Translations under genes and position numbers: made by a program
From: Calditrichia bacterium
Lineage (GTDB): Bacteria > Calditrichota > Calditrichia > RBG-13-44-9 > J075
Direction: 5' to 3'
Assembly: GCA_028284905.1 (NCBI GenBank)
Contig: JANQQU010000026.1
Location: 1-57,251 of the forward strand
Length of the DNA stretch: 57,251 nt
Notes under the pieces: model-generated
Databases searched by the model: none
What the model was told of the DNA's origin: nothing
Seen by the model: only the letters and a program-made list of their open reading frames with translations
Shown: one piece after another, positions 1 through 9,573 of the stretch
How the letters are laid out: each line of letters starts with the position of its first letter
Position numbering within the stretch: the stretch's first letter is position 1

Positions 1-76
1 ACTGCCACTGCCACTGCCACTGCCACTGCCACTGCCACTGCCACTGCCACTGCCACTGCCACTGCCACTGCCACTG
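1..76. repeat. Hexanucleotide tandem repeat (ACTGCC)n
   Basis: About 12.7 perfect copies of ACTGCC run from the first base of the window to about position 76, so the array may continue to the left. It lies downstream of the minus-strand deacetylase gene ending at 137 and is not in a recognisable gene here. On the minus strand one frame would read Gly-Ser repeats, so a linker in a gene outside the window cannot be excluded. Confidence 0.9.
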
Positions 77-92
77 CAAATTCTTGTGTAAA

Positions 93-132
93 CTGCTCAT
101 CTGCTCATCTGCTCATCTGCTCAATTGCTCAT
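93..132. repeat. 8-bp tandem repeat (CTGCTCAT)n
   Basis: Five consecutive 8-bp units, the first three identical and the last two with one or two changes, follow 16 bases after the hexanucleotide array. The unit length is not a multiple of three and the repeat ends just before the stop codon of the gene at 137, so it is intergenic. Confidence 0.8.
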
Positions 133-136
133 TCAC

Positions 137-778
137 CTACTCATCCATCCAGCGAATAACTTCAAACGCCTCTGCATAGTGACTGCCACACTGCACACCG
201 CGCATGCGCACCTGGCTGCGAATAAAACTTTCATCGGAATAACCACGGCCGGCGGCAATCTGCGATTGGTAGCACATAATCGCCTCCAGTTTTTTGGCGA
301 TGTGTGCTTCTTCCAGTTTGATGAAGCAGTTGGTCGTCATGGTCAAATTATTCCAGGGCATTTCATAGCCAAGAATACGAGTAAACTTGAAAGCACGAAT
401 CCCTTCATTGGCAATTGTCTGATGATCCTGATGAACATCGGAACGGGCCGGCAGTAGCACCAGGTCCGGGGAAATTTGACTGCGTAATTTCACTAGTTCT
501 TCCAACAGTTCCTGACGGTACTGGGGAAATTTACGCACCGGGTAACGATAGACAAAAAGATTCTCGGAAGGAATGCCGAGCACCGCAGCTGCCTTGCGAA
601 TTTCCTGGTCGAGAATGTCTTTCGGTAACCCTTCCGGCACGGAGTCTTCCGCGATTGAAAAAGCGGCATAGTAAACGGATTTTCCCGCAGCAGTAAATTT
701 GGCGATAGTGCCGCCGCAGCCAAACTCGCCGTCATCAGTATGTGGCCCCAAAACTAACACGCGTTGAATATTTTCCAT
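137..778 (-). CDS. PIG-L / LmbE-family deacetylase
   Basis: A 213-residue protein of the PIG-L (LmbE-like) zinc-dependent N-acetyl deacetylase family, which removes acetyl groups from GlcNAc-type sugars. Seen: the N-terminal Rossmann-type strand followed by GPHTDDGE (H13, D15, D16), matching the family's HPDD metal and catalytic motif, and a second motif SDVHQDH at 113-119 supplying the other histidines. Length is normal for the family. It starts 9 bases after the AsnB-type gene, with an AGGCGG ribosome site, so the two are probably co-transcribed. In a glycan cluster a sugar deacetylase followed by acyl or other transfer is plausible; the actual substrate is not visible. The last residues are followed directly by short tandem repeats. 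Confidence 0.88.
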   Translation of the reverse strand: MENIQRVLVLGPHTDDGEFGCGGTIAKFTAAGKSVYYAAFSIAEDSVPEGLPKDILDQEIRKAAAVLGIPSENLFVYRYPVRKFPQYRQELLEELVKLRSQISPDLVLLPARSDVHQDHQTIANEGIRAFKFTRILGYEMPWNNLTMTTNCFIKLEEAHIAKKLEAIMCYQSQIAAGRGYSDESFIRSQVRMRGVQCGSHYAEAFEVIRWMDE

Positions 779-787
779 CTGCCGCCT

Positions 788-2731
788 CTAGCTAAAATAA
801 TGTTCGATTTCGGAAGGTCCGTTTATGAATTCATTGCTGTCGATATACATTTGCTTCCAAATATAAAATCCAGTTAATAGCCAGATGTAATTATAATGCC
901 AGCGCATGCGGGGATGCGGCGGGGCATTAAAAATAGACTGAATATAATCGTAATTAAAAATACCGTCCGCGCTAACTTTTTCCCGGGTAAGAATTTTCTC
1001 TGCCGTCGCTTTCAAATCCTTCTGATATTGCAGATAGGGATTAAAGGTAAAGCCCCACTTTTTCTTCCGGAGGATTTTCTCCGGTAAATATGGCTGCATT
1101 GCTTTCCGCAAAAGGGATTTGGTTTCATTGAAGCGCATCTTCTGCTGTGCCGGAATGGAAAAGCCCAGCTTCACTAAATCCAGATCAAGGAAAGGCACTC
1201 TTTCTTCCACGGAATTGGCCATGGACATGCGGTCTTCCGTCAACAGGTAATCGTTGACCATTTTACTGCGAAATTCGGTTTTATAAACTTTATCGAGAGC
1301 ACTGGCAGTGCCGTTGCTGCTAAACAATTCGCGAAAGTCGTCAATCACTGGCGCGATTGGTTCGTTTAAAAAAGCGGGGTGATAAATCCTTTGCCAATGC
1401 CGCTGGTCAAAATCCCAGACATTGCGCAAAATCAGGTAGAACTTGGCGATGTTCCCGGTGGCCAGCATCATTTGCACGCCCCGGCGGTATTCATCAAGGG
1501 CAAGTTTCCCCATGCCGGTCTGCACGGTGTAGCTAAATGCGCTTAGTTTGGAAAGCAGAGCAGATTCCAACCCACGCGGCACTGCGCGGTGCAGGCGATT
1601 GAAGGGATAGATAAAATTATGAATGTCATACCCGGAAAACAATTCATCCCCACCGAGGCCGCCCAGCACTACTTTGACATGCTTGGAAACAAACTGCGAC
1701 ATCAAATATCCCTGCAATAAATTAATTTTCGGCTCTTCCGCATGCCAGATCACCCGGGGAAGATTTCGCATGGGACTGAGGTCCATCCGCAGGTTCTGGT
1801 GATTTGTCTGATAGTGATCGGCAACCAACTGGGCATCGTCATTTTCGTCACTGGGTTCGTTAAAGCCGAGAGTGAAAGTGTTGATCTTCTCAACGCCTGC
1901 TTCCCGCATCATGGCAACGATACTGCTGGAATCCATCCCACCGGAAAGATAAACGCCGATAGGGACGTCGCTCACCAGTTGTCGTTTGACGGCCTGAGAT
2001 AAATATTGGGGAATTTCCGCTAACCAGTCGGCTTCCTTTTTATTGTGATCAATGCGGTAATCCGGCAGAAAATAGGGTGCGTTTTTTACGATCTTCCCAT
2101 CTTCTACAATGGCATAATGGGCCGGGGGCAGGCGAAAGATATTTTTGAATAATGTTTGGTGCGATTGGGTGTATCGCAAATTAATCTGCTGATGCAGGGC
2201 TTGCGGGTTGATTTCCCGGCTCACTTGCGGATGCAGGAGGATCGCCTTCTGCTCCGAAGCGAAAATAAAGCGGCCGTCTTTCTGATAATAGTGGAGCGGT
2301 TTTATACCAAAATGATCCCGTGCCAATACCAGGCGATCCCGGCCCTGCCGGCGATCGAGAATGGCAAAGGCAAAAATGCCATTCAGGTTTGCAAATGCTT
2401 CAACACCCTGATCTTCATATAGCTTCAGGATAACTTCTGTATCCGAGGAGGTCTGAAAAGTATATCCTTTTTCCAGCAAAGGTTGCCGTAATTCCCGGTA
2501 ATTATAAATCTCCCCGTTATAGATAATCGCGAGGGATTTATCCTCATTAAAAATCGGTTGGTCGCCGGTCTCCAGATCGATAATGCTCAGGCGGCGATGG
2601 CCGAGGGTAACATCTCCGGATTGATGCACGGACCAGGCATCCGGCCCGCGATGGGCAAGGATCCGGCACATATCTGTCACCAGTGCCTGATGGTCCTGCG
2701 CTTTTTCATAAATCCCACAAATGCCACACAT
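788..2731 (-). CDS. asnB: Asparagine synthase (glutamine-hydrolysing) type amidotransferase
   Basis: A 647-residue AsnB-family protein. The start MCGICGIY gives the catalytic Cys2 of the class II glutamine amidotransferase domain (about residues 2-200), which releases ammonia from glutamine. The synthetase half carries the PP-loop SGGMDSS at 263-269 that binds ATP for adenylation of the acceptor. A GGAG ribosome site precedes the ATG. In exopolysaccharide and O-antigen clusters AsnB homologues often amidate sugar acids rather than make asparagine, and the neighbours here (deacetylase, methyltransferase, flippase, acyltransferase, sulfotransferase) fit that reading; this is inference. The family membership is certain, the acceptor is not. 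Confidence 0.93.
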   Translation of the reverse strand: MCGICGIYEKAQDHQALVTDMCRILAHRGPDAWSVHQSGDVTLGHRRLSIIDLETGDQPIFNEDKSLAIIYNGEIYNYRELRQPLLEKGYTFQTSSDTEVILKLYEDQGVEAFANLNGIFAFAILDRRQGRDRLVLARDHFGIKPLHYYQKDGRFIFASEQKAILLHPQVSREINPQALHQQINLRYTQSHQTLFKNIFRLPPAHYAIVEDGKIVKNAPYFLPDYRIDHNKKEADWLAEIPQYLSQAVKRQLVSDVPIGVYLSGGMDSSSIVAMMREAGVEKINTFTLGFNEPSDENDDAQLVADHYQTNHQNLRMDLSPMRNLPRVIWHAEEPKINLLQGYLMSQFVSKHVKVVLGGLGGDELFSGYDIHNFIYPFNRLHRAVPRGLESALLSKLSAFSYTVQTGMGKLALDEYRRGVQMMLATGNIAKFYLILRNVWDFDQRHWQRIYHPAFLNEPIAPVIDDFRELFSSNGTASALDKVYKTEFRSKMVNDYLLTEDRMSMANSVEERVPFLDLDLVKLGFSIPAQQKMRFNETKSLLRKAMQPYLPEKILRKKKWGFTFNPYLQYQKDLKATAEKILTREKVSADGIFNYDYIQSIFNAPPHPRMRWHYNYIWLLTGFYIWKQMYIDSNEFINGPSEIEHYFS

Positions 2732-2941
2732 AGCAGTAAATCTCCGGAGAAGTTTGCAAGTATCTTATATGGATGAACTTGCCTTTGGTTCAAAATTGAA
2801 TAATGCGAGGGAATATAACACCTCCCGAAGAGAAAGTCGCTGGGAATCACAACTTTTTTGAAAAGATGAAATTAAACATGGGAACGTAAGCGGCCGAATG
2901 CCGAAAAGGAATGCACATAGTTTGTATGTTTTAAATACAGC

Positions 2942-3865
2942 TTACTTATAAGCAAAAATATGCATACCCGCGGTATGGTGGACGGTAAAACCCAGCGATT
3001 TTAGCAGATCTATAATGCGAGGGCCATATTGACCATCTTTATCGCTATACCAACCGGGTGTTATTATTCGCAGGGATTTTGCTGCTTGCAGATATTCCCT
3101 GGAGGCCTGCAGCGCTTTTAGCTCGATGCCGTTAATCGTTAAAATCATAAATGTCGGGGTGATTTTTTCTTCCTCAATAATCGTTGTAATTCTTCGCATC
3201 GTTAGCATTTCTGCGGTGGCGCCATCTAATTTTACCAGAGAATTTGCCTGGTTCTTCTGTTTCCAGAAGGGCATATCATTCTTGTCATCATCACCGATAG
3301 CGTAATTCAATGCTGTAACATTCTCTAACTGATTTTGGGAAATATTCTGCTGCAATACCTTAAAGGCAACAGGATCCGCTTCGACGGAAACAACTTTGCC
3401 GGATGCACCAACCAGGCGGCTCATCTGTACTGTGCCGAATCCGATGAACGGACCAAGTTCCAAAACGGTGTCGCCTGAGCGTAAGGCCATTTTTTCGGCA
3501 ACTACTTTCTGTTCGTTTGCCGGTAGATCTGCATAGGTATTTTTATGCTGGGGATGAATAACAACCGGTACGCGTTTTCTAGGCAAAATGCCGGTTTTAA
3601 TATTTTCCGCCGGGGAAAAATGGGGAAATTTATAACGGTTGATATAGGCCAGCGCAACTTCCTGATAATCGGGAGGAATGGAGAGCTCCGGCACCGGCAG
3701 CAAACCACGATCCGCAAACGAAGATAATTGAGTGCCGTCGCCAAGTGTGATGGTCGGATAGCCGTTTACTTTTTCGAAATGGGTAATTTCATCTTTGGTG
3801 AGGTTCTCAGCTAAAATCGTTTTTAATAAGAATTTCTTAATCATTTTTTTCATAATCACGACCAT
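2942..3865 (-). CDS. FkbM-like SAM-dependent methyltransferase
   Basis: A 307-residue protein with a class I methyltransferase fold. Seen: the SAM-binding motif VLELGPFIGFG at about 134-144, an acidic end of strand 2 (VVSVEADP, near residue 160), and an aromatic and asparagine-rich middle typical of FkbM-type enzymes. About 125 N-terminal residues precede the fold and I do not recognise them. FkbM-family enzymes methylate hydroxyls of sugars or polyketides, and in a glycan cluster a sugar O-methyltransferase is likely. It follows the flippase gene by 9 bases. The start is uncertain: the ATG at 3865 has AGGA directly abutting it, and the ATG at 3853 (MKKMIKK) is an equally good start. Confidence 0.75.
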   Translation of the reverse strand: MVVIMKKMIKKFLLKTILAENLTKDEITHFEKVNGYPTITLGDGTQLSSFADRGLLPVPELSIPPDYQEVALAYINRYKFPHFSPAENIKTGILPRKRVPVVIHPQHKNTYADLPANEQKVVAEKMALRSGDTVLELGPFIGFGTVQMSRLVGASGKVVSVEADPVAFKVLQQNISQNQLENVTALNYAIGDDDKNDMPFWKQKNQANSLVKLDGATAEMLTMRRITTIIEEEKITPTFMILTINGIELKALQASREYLQAAKSLRIITPGWYSDKDGQYGPRIIDLLKSLGFTVHHTAGMHIFAYK

Positions 3866-3874
3866 TCCTAATAA

Positions 3875-5182
3875 TCAGCTACCTGCTTCCGCTTGTTCCT
3901 GCTCGCGCACTGCTTTGCGAATGTACCAATAAACCATAAAATTGTAAGATGCATAGAAAACTGCTGTTGAAATAGAAAGTCCCCAGAGCATCTCGATAAT
4001 ATCATGACGAAAAAGATACATTGCTCCGTAACGAATGGTTAGGGAAAAAATAATCAGGTATAAAGCAATTTCCTGCTTATTGATAATCGAAAATGTTGTG
4101 CCGATGGGAATATTCAAAAATCGAAAGTAAATGCCCAAACTCAAAATTTGCATATAAATACCCACATCCGCCCATTCTGCAGTGAAAAAGATCTTACTTA
4201 ACCCCGGAGCGAAAATCGCTATTGCCAGGATCGGTGCAAGTCCTATCAGCGCAAGCTTTTTGATCGTTTGGAGATAGATCCCCATTAAACTTTTAGCATC
4301 ATTGTTATACAACTCCGCTGCTGCCTGGTAATACACCTGCGAGACGGATGTGCCCACCAGGTTAATCGGCATTACCGCATATTGATTGGCAATTGCATAA
4401 ATCCCCAGAAGGGTTTTATCAAAAAAACTGGAGACCATAAAAATTGGCAGGTACATGGAAAAATTGTTTAAGAAAACGGATGGAGTGTTGTAAATCGGGA
4501 ATTTTTTGTAAGTCCTTAGCAATTTCCGGATATTTTCCTTGCTAAAGTGCTGGAGCGTAAAGAAGCGTTTTTTCAGCACCAGCCAGGCGGTTACCATGGT
4601 GCCAACGATATAGCCGGAAAAAATGCCCTCGAAGCTGCTTTTGTAAAATCCCCATCCCAGGGCAACGCTATGTTGCGCACTTACCTGATAAACTTTGTTC
4701 TTTGCCAGCTCGCCAAACGCTTTGTGGCGAATCAGTATATAGCGACAAACTTGCAGTAATCCGGTAAAAAATATACCGAGGGGAATCAGGAAAAGATAAT
4801 CTTTTAGCCGTTGAAAATCTGTTGCATCCCGTGCGGGGGTAATCCAGCCCAGCGCCTGCTCTCCGAATATAAAGATGACAATCGATGAAAACACGGTAAA
4901 CAGGCAAAGTATGAGGAAAGAGATTACGACGAGGGTATCCTTATCTGCTGCATCTTCCGGTAAAACAATGGCCAGTTCGTATTTGAAAGAGGCAATCATT
5001 CCTAAAATCATCACTACCGAGAGGATTAGCTGATAATCGCCATACACACCTGGCGGATATAGCTGCTGAATGCCCCACAAAGCAATCGCGTTGATGATAC
5101 CGGCAGCAACAGTGCTGGAAAAGAGCTTGAGCACATTGCTCAAAAATTCTGATTCCGGCCAAAATTTTTTCAGGAATTTCAT
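3875..5182 (-). CDS. Oligosaccharide flippase (Wzx-like, MATE/MVF superfamily)
   Basis: A 435-residue, strongly hydrophobic protein with about 12 predicted membrane segments by eye, starting with a short basic N-terminus and a first helix containing AAGIINAIALWG. The pattern of evenly spaced helices, a periodic P-G-x-Y-G motif after helix 1 and the length match polysaccharide flippases, which move lipid-linked repeat units across the inner membrane. It lies between the methyltransferase and acyltransferase genes on the same strand with gaps of 9 and 21 bases, suggesting one transcript. Substrate cannot be read from sequence. Confidence 0.85.
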   Translation of the reverse strand: MKFLKKFWPESEFLSNVLKLFSSTVAAGIINAIALWGIQQLYPPGVYGDYQLILSVVMILGMIASFKYELAIVLPEDAADKDTLVVISFLILCLFTVFSSIVIFIFGEQALGWITPARDATDFQRLKDYLFLIPLGIFFTGLLQVCRYILIRHKAFGELAKNKVYQVSAQHSVALGWGFYKSSFEGIFSGYIVGTMVTAWLVLKKRFFTLQHFSKENIRKLLRTYKKFPIYNTPSVFLNNFSMYLPIFMVSSFFDKTLLGIYAIANQYAVMPINLVGTSVSQVYYQAAAELYNNDAKSLMGIYLQTIKKLALIGLAPILAIAIFAPGLSKIFFTAEWADVGIYMQILSLGIYFRFLNIPIGTTFSIINKQEIALYLIIFSLTIRYGAMYLFRHDIIEMLWGLSISTAVFYASYNFMVYWYIRKAVREQEQAEAGS

Positions 5183-5203
5183 AAGGATTTCAATATTGAT
5201 TTG

Positions 5204-5773
5204 CTATGATAGGGGAACGCCATTCGGTCCGCCGTATTTGCCTGCTTTTTCCAGCTGATCGTAATGTTCTTTATTGCGATATTTGATTGTTTTGCCTAGC
5301 GATGCACCGACAATGGAAAGTGGTTCAATCACCCCGGCTACCACAGCTCCGGCACCAATAATTGCACCTTCTTTAATATGCGTTCCCGGCAGGATGGTAA
5401 CATTCATACCGACCCAGACATTCTTCTCAATAATGACTTTCCGGTAGCGGAAAGTATTGTCGTAGGGAAGCACCATGCCTTCATAATTATGATTATGTGT
5501 GTATACAACAACGTTGCGGGAAAAATGACAGTTGGGGCCAATGCTTAAACCGCCTTCTCCACGAATAAATGCATTGTCTGCTATAATGACATTGTCGGAG
5601 ATTTCGATGTTTTCCAGTCCGGTGATCCGGCTAAATTTCAGGATTCTGACGCCTTTTCCGAAATGCTTCATGTGCTTCCGGTAATGTTGCATTAAGTAGA
5701 TGGCGATCATTCTATCCCGTAGCATCACAAATTTATATAAAATGTTACCAATTAATGCGCCAAGGAATTGCAT
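5204..5773 (-). CDS. Left-handed beta-helix (hexapeptide) acyltransferase
   Basis: A 189-residue protein made largely of imperfect hexapeptide repeats of the [LIV]-G-x4 type between about 50 and 170, for example the stretch with IIGAGAVVAGVI. This is the trimeric left-handed beta-helix fold of sugar O- and N-acetyltransferases (WbbJ / maltose acetyltransferase type), and H94 and neighbouring residues in VYTHNHNYEG would sit in the usual catalytic position. AGGAGA precedes the ATG. Position in the cluster suggests O-acetylation of a glycan repeat unit, but a serine acetyltransferase-like role is not formally excluded. Confidence 0.87.
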   Translation of the reverse strand: MQFLGALIGNILYKFVMLRDRMIAIYLMQHYRKHMKHFGKGVRILKFSRITGLENIEISDNVIIADNAFIRGEGGLSIGPNCHFSRNVVVYTHNHNYEGMVLPYDNTFRYRKVIIEKNVWVGMNVTILPGTHIKEGAIIGAGAVVAGVIEPLSIVGASLGKTIKYRNKEHYDQLEKAGKYGGPNGVPLS

Positions 5774-5797
5774 ACTGTCTCCTGTTGAATGCCAGGT

Positions 5798-6694
5798 TTA
5801 TAGCTGATACCCATATTTTTCAGCGAGGGGGCAAACTTGCTTCAAGGCCGTTTTATCTTCTGCTGTCCAATCGGAATATTTCGGAAAATTACCTTTGCGT
5901 TGCGGATTTACCGGTTTTCGCAGCATTTTACGCACGAGCGATTCCTGAAAACCATTGAGTGTTAAAAATGTGAATATCTGTTTGGATGCTTCCGGATTGG
6001 CAAATAGATCTTCGGCTTTAACCGTCAGGCAAATCTCCGCTGGAATACTACTTTTGAAATCTTCGATATATTGATTCGTTTCATTCCAAAGCCAGCCATT
6101 TTTTTCGATGAGGGAAAATGCCGGCCATTGCGCTTTTAGCGGCTCGGTGAGTGGTTCAATTCTGCCGATATCGTGGGAATGGCTGCCGCTATACCATTTT
6201 CTGCGGATACCACTTCTCACAAATGCGCCGGGATGGCGGACGATATGTATAAAAATTGCTTTCGGGAAAATATCTCTAATAATCGGCGCAAAAAATGTGC
6301 ATTGATTGTTTGTCTCGACGTAAATTTTTTCTTGCTGAATCGCTTTCAGTAGATACTCTTCACGGGCACTTTTAAAAACTTCCCGAAAAATTTCCGGCTG
6401 ATCTTTTAGCTGCTCATAGGCTAAGCGCGAAGGGCGATAAAGCTCCGGGCGGGGTTCGTGGAGCGGCATGGCATCGGGGGCGGATAACAGGATGTCCGTA
6501 AGTAAGCGCGTTCCGGATCGTCCGGTCGATAACACAAAGCAGGGGCGAATGTTCTGCCAGCCGGATTGTTCGCAATCCTTGAGAAAAACCTGCTTCGCCG
6601 GTATAACTTTATCGGCAGCGCTCTGAAATCGTTTCGCACCAATCTCCAGATAATGCGCAGATTTAATTAATGCTTTTCGGACAAAGTGCTTCAT
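5798..6694 (-). CDS. PAPS-dependent sulfotransferase family protein
   Basis: A 298-residue sulfotransferase. Seen: the 5-prime phosphosulfate loop STGRSGTRLL at 56-65, and the 3-prime phosphate site FIHIVRHPGAFVRSG at about 148-162 with the conserved Arg and Ser. These bind PAPS, the activated sulfate donor. The protein therefore probably transfers sulfate to a hydroxyl of a surface glycan or lipid; the acceptor is unknown. It is the first gene of the minus-strand cluster, 24 bases ahead of the acyltransferase, and its upstream region is shared with the divergent kinase gene at 7099. No strong ribosome site is visible in front of this ATG. Confidence 0.85.
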   Translation of the reverse strand: MKHFVRKALIKSAHYLEIGAKRFQSAADKVIPAKQVFLKDCEQSGWQNIRPCFVLSTGRSGTRLLTDILLSAPDAMPLHEPRPELYRPSRLAYEQLKDQPEIFREVFKSAREEYLLKAIQQEKIYVETNNQCTFFAPIIRDIFPKAIFIHIVRHPGAFVRSGIRRKWYSGSHSHDIGRIEPLTEPLKAQWPAFSLIEKNGWLWNETNQYIEDFKSSIPAEICLTVKAEDLFANPEASKQIFTFLTLNGFQESLVRKMLRKPVNPQRKGNFPKYSDWTAEDKTALKQVCPLAEKYGYQL

Positions 6695-7098
6695 GTGCTA
6701 ATATCGTTGATCATTTAATCGTTTTGGGATTTGGTAAACACCCGAATTCAGGTATCCAATTGAAGCGAGCCAATATAATCAATCCAAATCTTTGGAAAGT
6801 GATCTTTGAAACATTCAAGGCAAAGTAATGCATTATATAGCGTTATGGTCTAAAATTGATTTTACTTTCCGGTGCTAACAAGCCTGCCTGACGATAATTG
6901 GCAGAAGAGTTGTCGTTGACAGCTTACCGGGAAGTCCGGATTGTTTTACAATTACACCTCCTGCTCAATCCCAACAACTACTAAACGATAGATCGCCTTC
7001 CGATTATTGCTGTTATCATTGTAAAACATGAAAATATAAAGCGGGAAACTGCTTTTTCAAATGGATATTCAGTCAAGCCAAATTCCAGGGACGGGATT
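6695..7098. other. Intergenic region between divergent genes
   Basis: 404 bases between the sulfotransferase (minus) and the hybrid kinase (plus). Promoters for both should lie here. A TTGACA occurs at 6916-6921 but has no well-placed -10 partner (TACAAT at 6947 is 25 bases away), so I do not call a promoter. No small ORF with a convincing start or RNA gene is seen. Confidence 0.5.
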
Positions 7099-9501
7099 AT
7101 GAGAAAAAATACTGAAAAAAATGGAACGTCTGCTACTGCAGCATCGGCAGGAACAGAAGCCGTTGCTGTAAACGGTGAACTGCGTAAATTGCCGGAATTA
7201 AAAGTGCCAAACAAGATACTGGATGAACATCCGGTGCAAATTGGTATTTTTGATTTAAAGGGGCGCTATATTTACGTCAACCACGCTGTGGAAAAAAATG
7301 CTGCCATTCGGGAAGAAATGATTGGTAAAACAGATTTTGATTATTGCAGAAGAATCGATTTGCCGGAAAATATCGGGCAGCAACGATTTCAGGCCATTCA
7401 GCAATGTATCAGTGAAAATAAAGACATTGTACTGGAAGAAAAGTTCAGTAATGGCAAACAGGATAAGTACTTTAACAGAAATTACAGTCCTTCCAGCGAT
7501 GAAAATGGAAAAGTACAATATGTTGTCAGTTATGCGACGGATATCACCGAACAAAAGCGAACGGAAATTCTCCTAAGGGAAAGCGAAGAGCGTTATCGCT
7601 TTTTATATGAAGCAAATCCGACCATGTATTTTACGATGGATACCGCCGGCACTGTAATCTCCGTGAATCAATTTGGTGCGGAGCATCTCGGCTACCAGGT
7701 AGATGAACTGGTGGGAGATTCCGTGCTGAAAATCTTTTATGAAGGAGATATAGAGGCTGTGAAACATCAGTTTCAGCATTGCCTGGATCATCCCGGTCAA
7801 ACCTTTCAGTGGCAATTCCGAAAAGTCTGCAAGGATGGCAGCCTGATGTGGGTGGAAGAATTCGCCCGGGCGATATATGCGCCTACTGGCGAATTAATGG
7901 TATTGGTTGTGTGTGAGGATATCAACACTCGTAAGCATTTCGAAGAAAAATTGACAAAAAATGAAAAGATGCTCCGCAAAGCCCAGGCAATCGCCCATAT
8001 TGGCAGTTTTGAATGGCTGATAGTGGAAGGCACCGTCACCTGGTCCAACGAATTATACCGGATTTTTGGTTTGCAACCCGGAGAAATTGATGCATCTCCG
8101 GAGGCTATTATCGAAAAAGTGCATCCGGATGATCGGGATAAAGTGATGCTGATTGTTACCCAGGCGCTAAAATCCTGTCAGTCTTTTGAAGTCGAGGCAC
8201 GGATACTCCGCCCGGATGGGGATGTGCGTATTATCGACACCAAAGTAGAAATTGTTGCCGGGGATGATAACCGCGCTGTCCGAATGGTCGGTATTGGTCA
8301 GGATATCACCGAGCGGGTTAAGGAAGAAACGCACCGGCTGGAGTTGGAGCAGCAGTTCCAGCATACTCAGAAACTGGAAAGCCTTGGTGTGTTAGCGGGC
8401 GGCATTGCGCATGACTTTAATAATATTCTTACTGGTATTCTCGGGAATTCCGGACTGGCACTGATGGATTTAACCCCAGACTCCCCGGCATATGAGAATA
8501 TTCGCAGCGTGGCGAAATCGTCCCGCCGGGCAGCGGAATTATGCCGCCAGCTTCTCGCTTATACCGGAAAGAGCGATCTTATTGTTGGCGCAATTCATCT
8601 AAACGAAATTATCGAAGAGCTGACCCAGCTGTTTAACGTTTCCATTGCGCAAAAGGCTACGCTGCATTATTCCCTTCAACCCGGTTTGCCTTTGATAAGG
8701 GGGGACGCGACGCAGGTTCATCAGGTTATCATGAATCTCATAACAAATGCAGCTGATGCTATCAAGGAACGTCGTGGCGAAATATATGTTCGTACTGGCT
8801 GCGAATATTGCAGTCAGGCGTATTTACAGGAAACTTATTTAAATGATGACCTGCCTGAGGGGCAGTACGTCTTTGTAGAAGTCGAAGATAATGGTATGGG
8901 AATGGATAACGAAACCCTTTCCCGAATGTTCGATCCTTTTTTTACGACAAAATTTACCGGACGTGGGTTAGGATTAGCCGCATTACTTGGTATTGTTCGA
9001 AGCCATCGTGGAGCGGTGAAAGTAACCAGTGAATCCGGAAAGGGAACTACATTTCGGGTATTATTTCCGGAAACTGATGAAACGATTATCGCTTCGGAAA
9101 GAAATACTACGGAAAATATCGCCAATGCGACGAAAGGCACTATACTTGTTGTGGATGACGAAGAAGCGGTGCGCGAAGTTGCCGAGAAAACATTGGTAAA
9201 TGCCGGGTTTTCAGTCGTCCTGGCAAACGATGGATTGGAAGCCATTCGGATTTTTCGGGAGCAATTTGCGAATATTGCCCTGGTATTATTGGATATAACC
9301 ATGCCATTTATGAATGGAGAGGAAACCTATCGCGCGCTCAAACGAATTAAATCCGAGGTGAAAGTTGTATTTTCCAGTGGATATAGTGAAAGTCGTGTGA
9401 GTGCGAAGGATTATAACTCTCATCTTGTAACTTTCCTGCCAAAACCTTATGAGCCACAGGCATTAAATGAGAAAGTCGCCTCGTTGCTAGACACTAAATA
9501 A
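7099..9501 (+). CDS. Hybrid PAS sensor histidine kinase with C-terminal receiver
   Basis: An 800-residue soluble kinase without membrane segments. Order by eye: three PAS domains (about 40-155, 165-285 and 295-415, the last of the PAS_3 type), a dimerisation and phosphoacceptor helix with GGIAHDFNN (His438), a HATPase domain with N, G1 and G2 boxes between about 540 and 665, and a receiver domain from about 680 to 800 with the phosphoacceptor Asp732 in LVLLDITMPFMNG. The HDFNN-type histidine box is common in cytoplasmic hybrid kinases of environmental bacteria. It would sense an intracellular cue and pass phosphate to its own receiver. No separate output regulator lies beside it, so the downstream partner is unknown. 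A strong terminator follows. Confidence 0.92.
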   Translation: MRKNTEKNGTSATAASAGTEAVAVNGELRKLPELKVPNKILDEHPVQIGIFDLKGRYIYVNHAVEKNAAIREEMIGKTDFDYCRRIDLPENIGQQRFQAIQQCISENKDIVLEEKFSNGKQDKYFNRNYSPSSDENGKVQYVVSYATDITEQKRTEILLRESEERYRFLYEANPTMYFTMDTAGTVISVNQFGAEHLGYQVDELVGDSVLKIFYEGDIEAVKHQFQHCLDHPGQTFQWQFRKVCKDGSLMWVEEFARAIYAPTGELMVLVVCEDINTRKHFEEKLTKNEKMLRKAQAIAHIGSFEWLIVEGTVTWSNELYRIFGLQPGEIDASPEAIIEKVHPDDRDKVMLIVTQALKSCQSFEVEARILRPDGDVRIIDTKVEIVAGDDNRAVRMVGIGQDITERVKEETHRLELEQQFQHTQKLESLGVLAGGIAHDFNNILTGILGNSGLALMDLTPDSPAYENIRSVAKSSRRAAELCRQLLAYTGKSDLIVGAIHLNEIIEELTQLFNVSIAQKATLHYSLQPGLPLIRGDATQVHQVIMNLITNAADAIKERRGEIYVRTGCEYCSQAYLQETYLNDDLPEGQYVFVEVEDNGMGMDNETLSRMFDPFFTTKFTGRGLGLAALLGIVRSHRGAVKVTSESGKGTTFRVLFPETDETIIASERNTTENIANATKGTILVVDDEEAVREVAEKTLVNAGFSVVLANDGLEAIRIFREQFANIALVLLDITMPFMNGEETYRALKRIKSEVKVVFSSGYSESRVSAKDYNSHLVTFLPKPYEPQALNEKVASLLDTK

Positions 9502-9538
9502 ACGCTTATCAATATCACATCTGTTTAATTTTCCTGAA

Positions 9539-9573
9539 ATGGCTGCTTGTTTTATCTGGCGGCCATTTTTTTT
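9539..9573 (+). terminator. Rho-independent terminator after the hybrid kinase
   Basis: ATGGCTGC at 9539-9546 pairs with GCGGCCAT at 9559-9566 (one G-U pair) and is followed by an eight-base T run. It sits 37 bases after the kinase stop codon. Confidence 0.85.

Noticed and set aside
125-457. Plus-strand ORF of 110 residues opposite the PIG-L gene
   Set aside because: It is antisense to a clear enzyme gene and shows no protein motif of its own; similar antisense frames throughout the window are shadows.
6916-6952. TTGACA promoter for the hybrid kinase
   Set aside because: The nearest TACAAT is 25 bases away, too far for a sigma-70 promoter.
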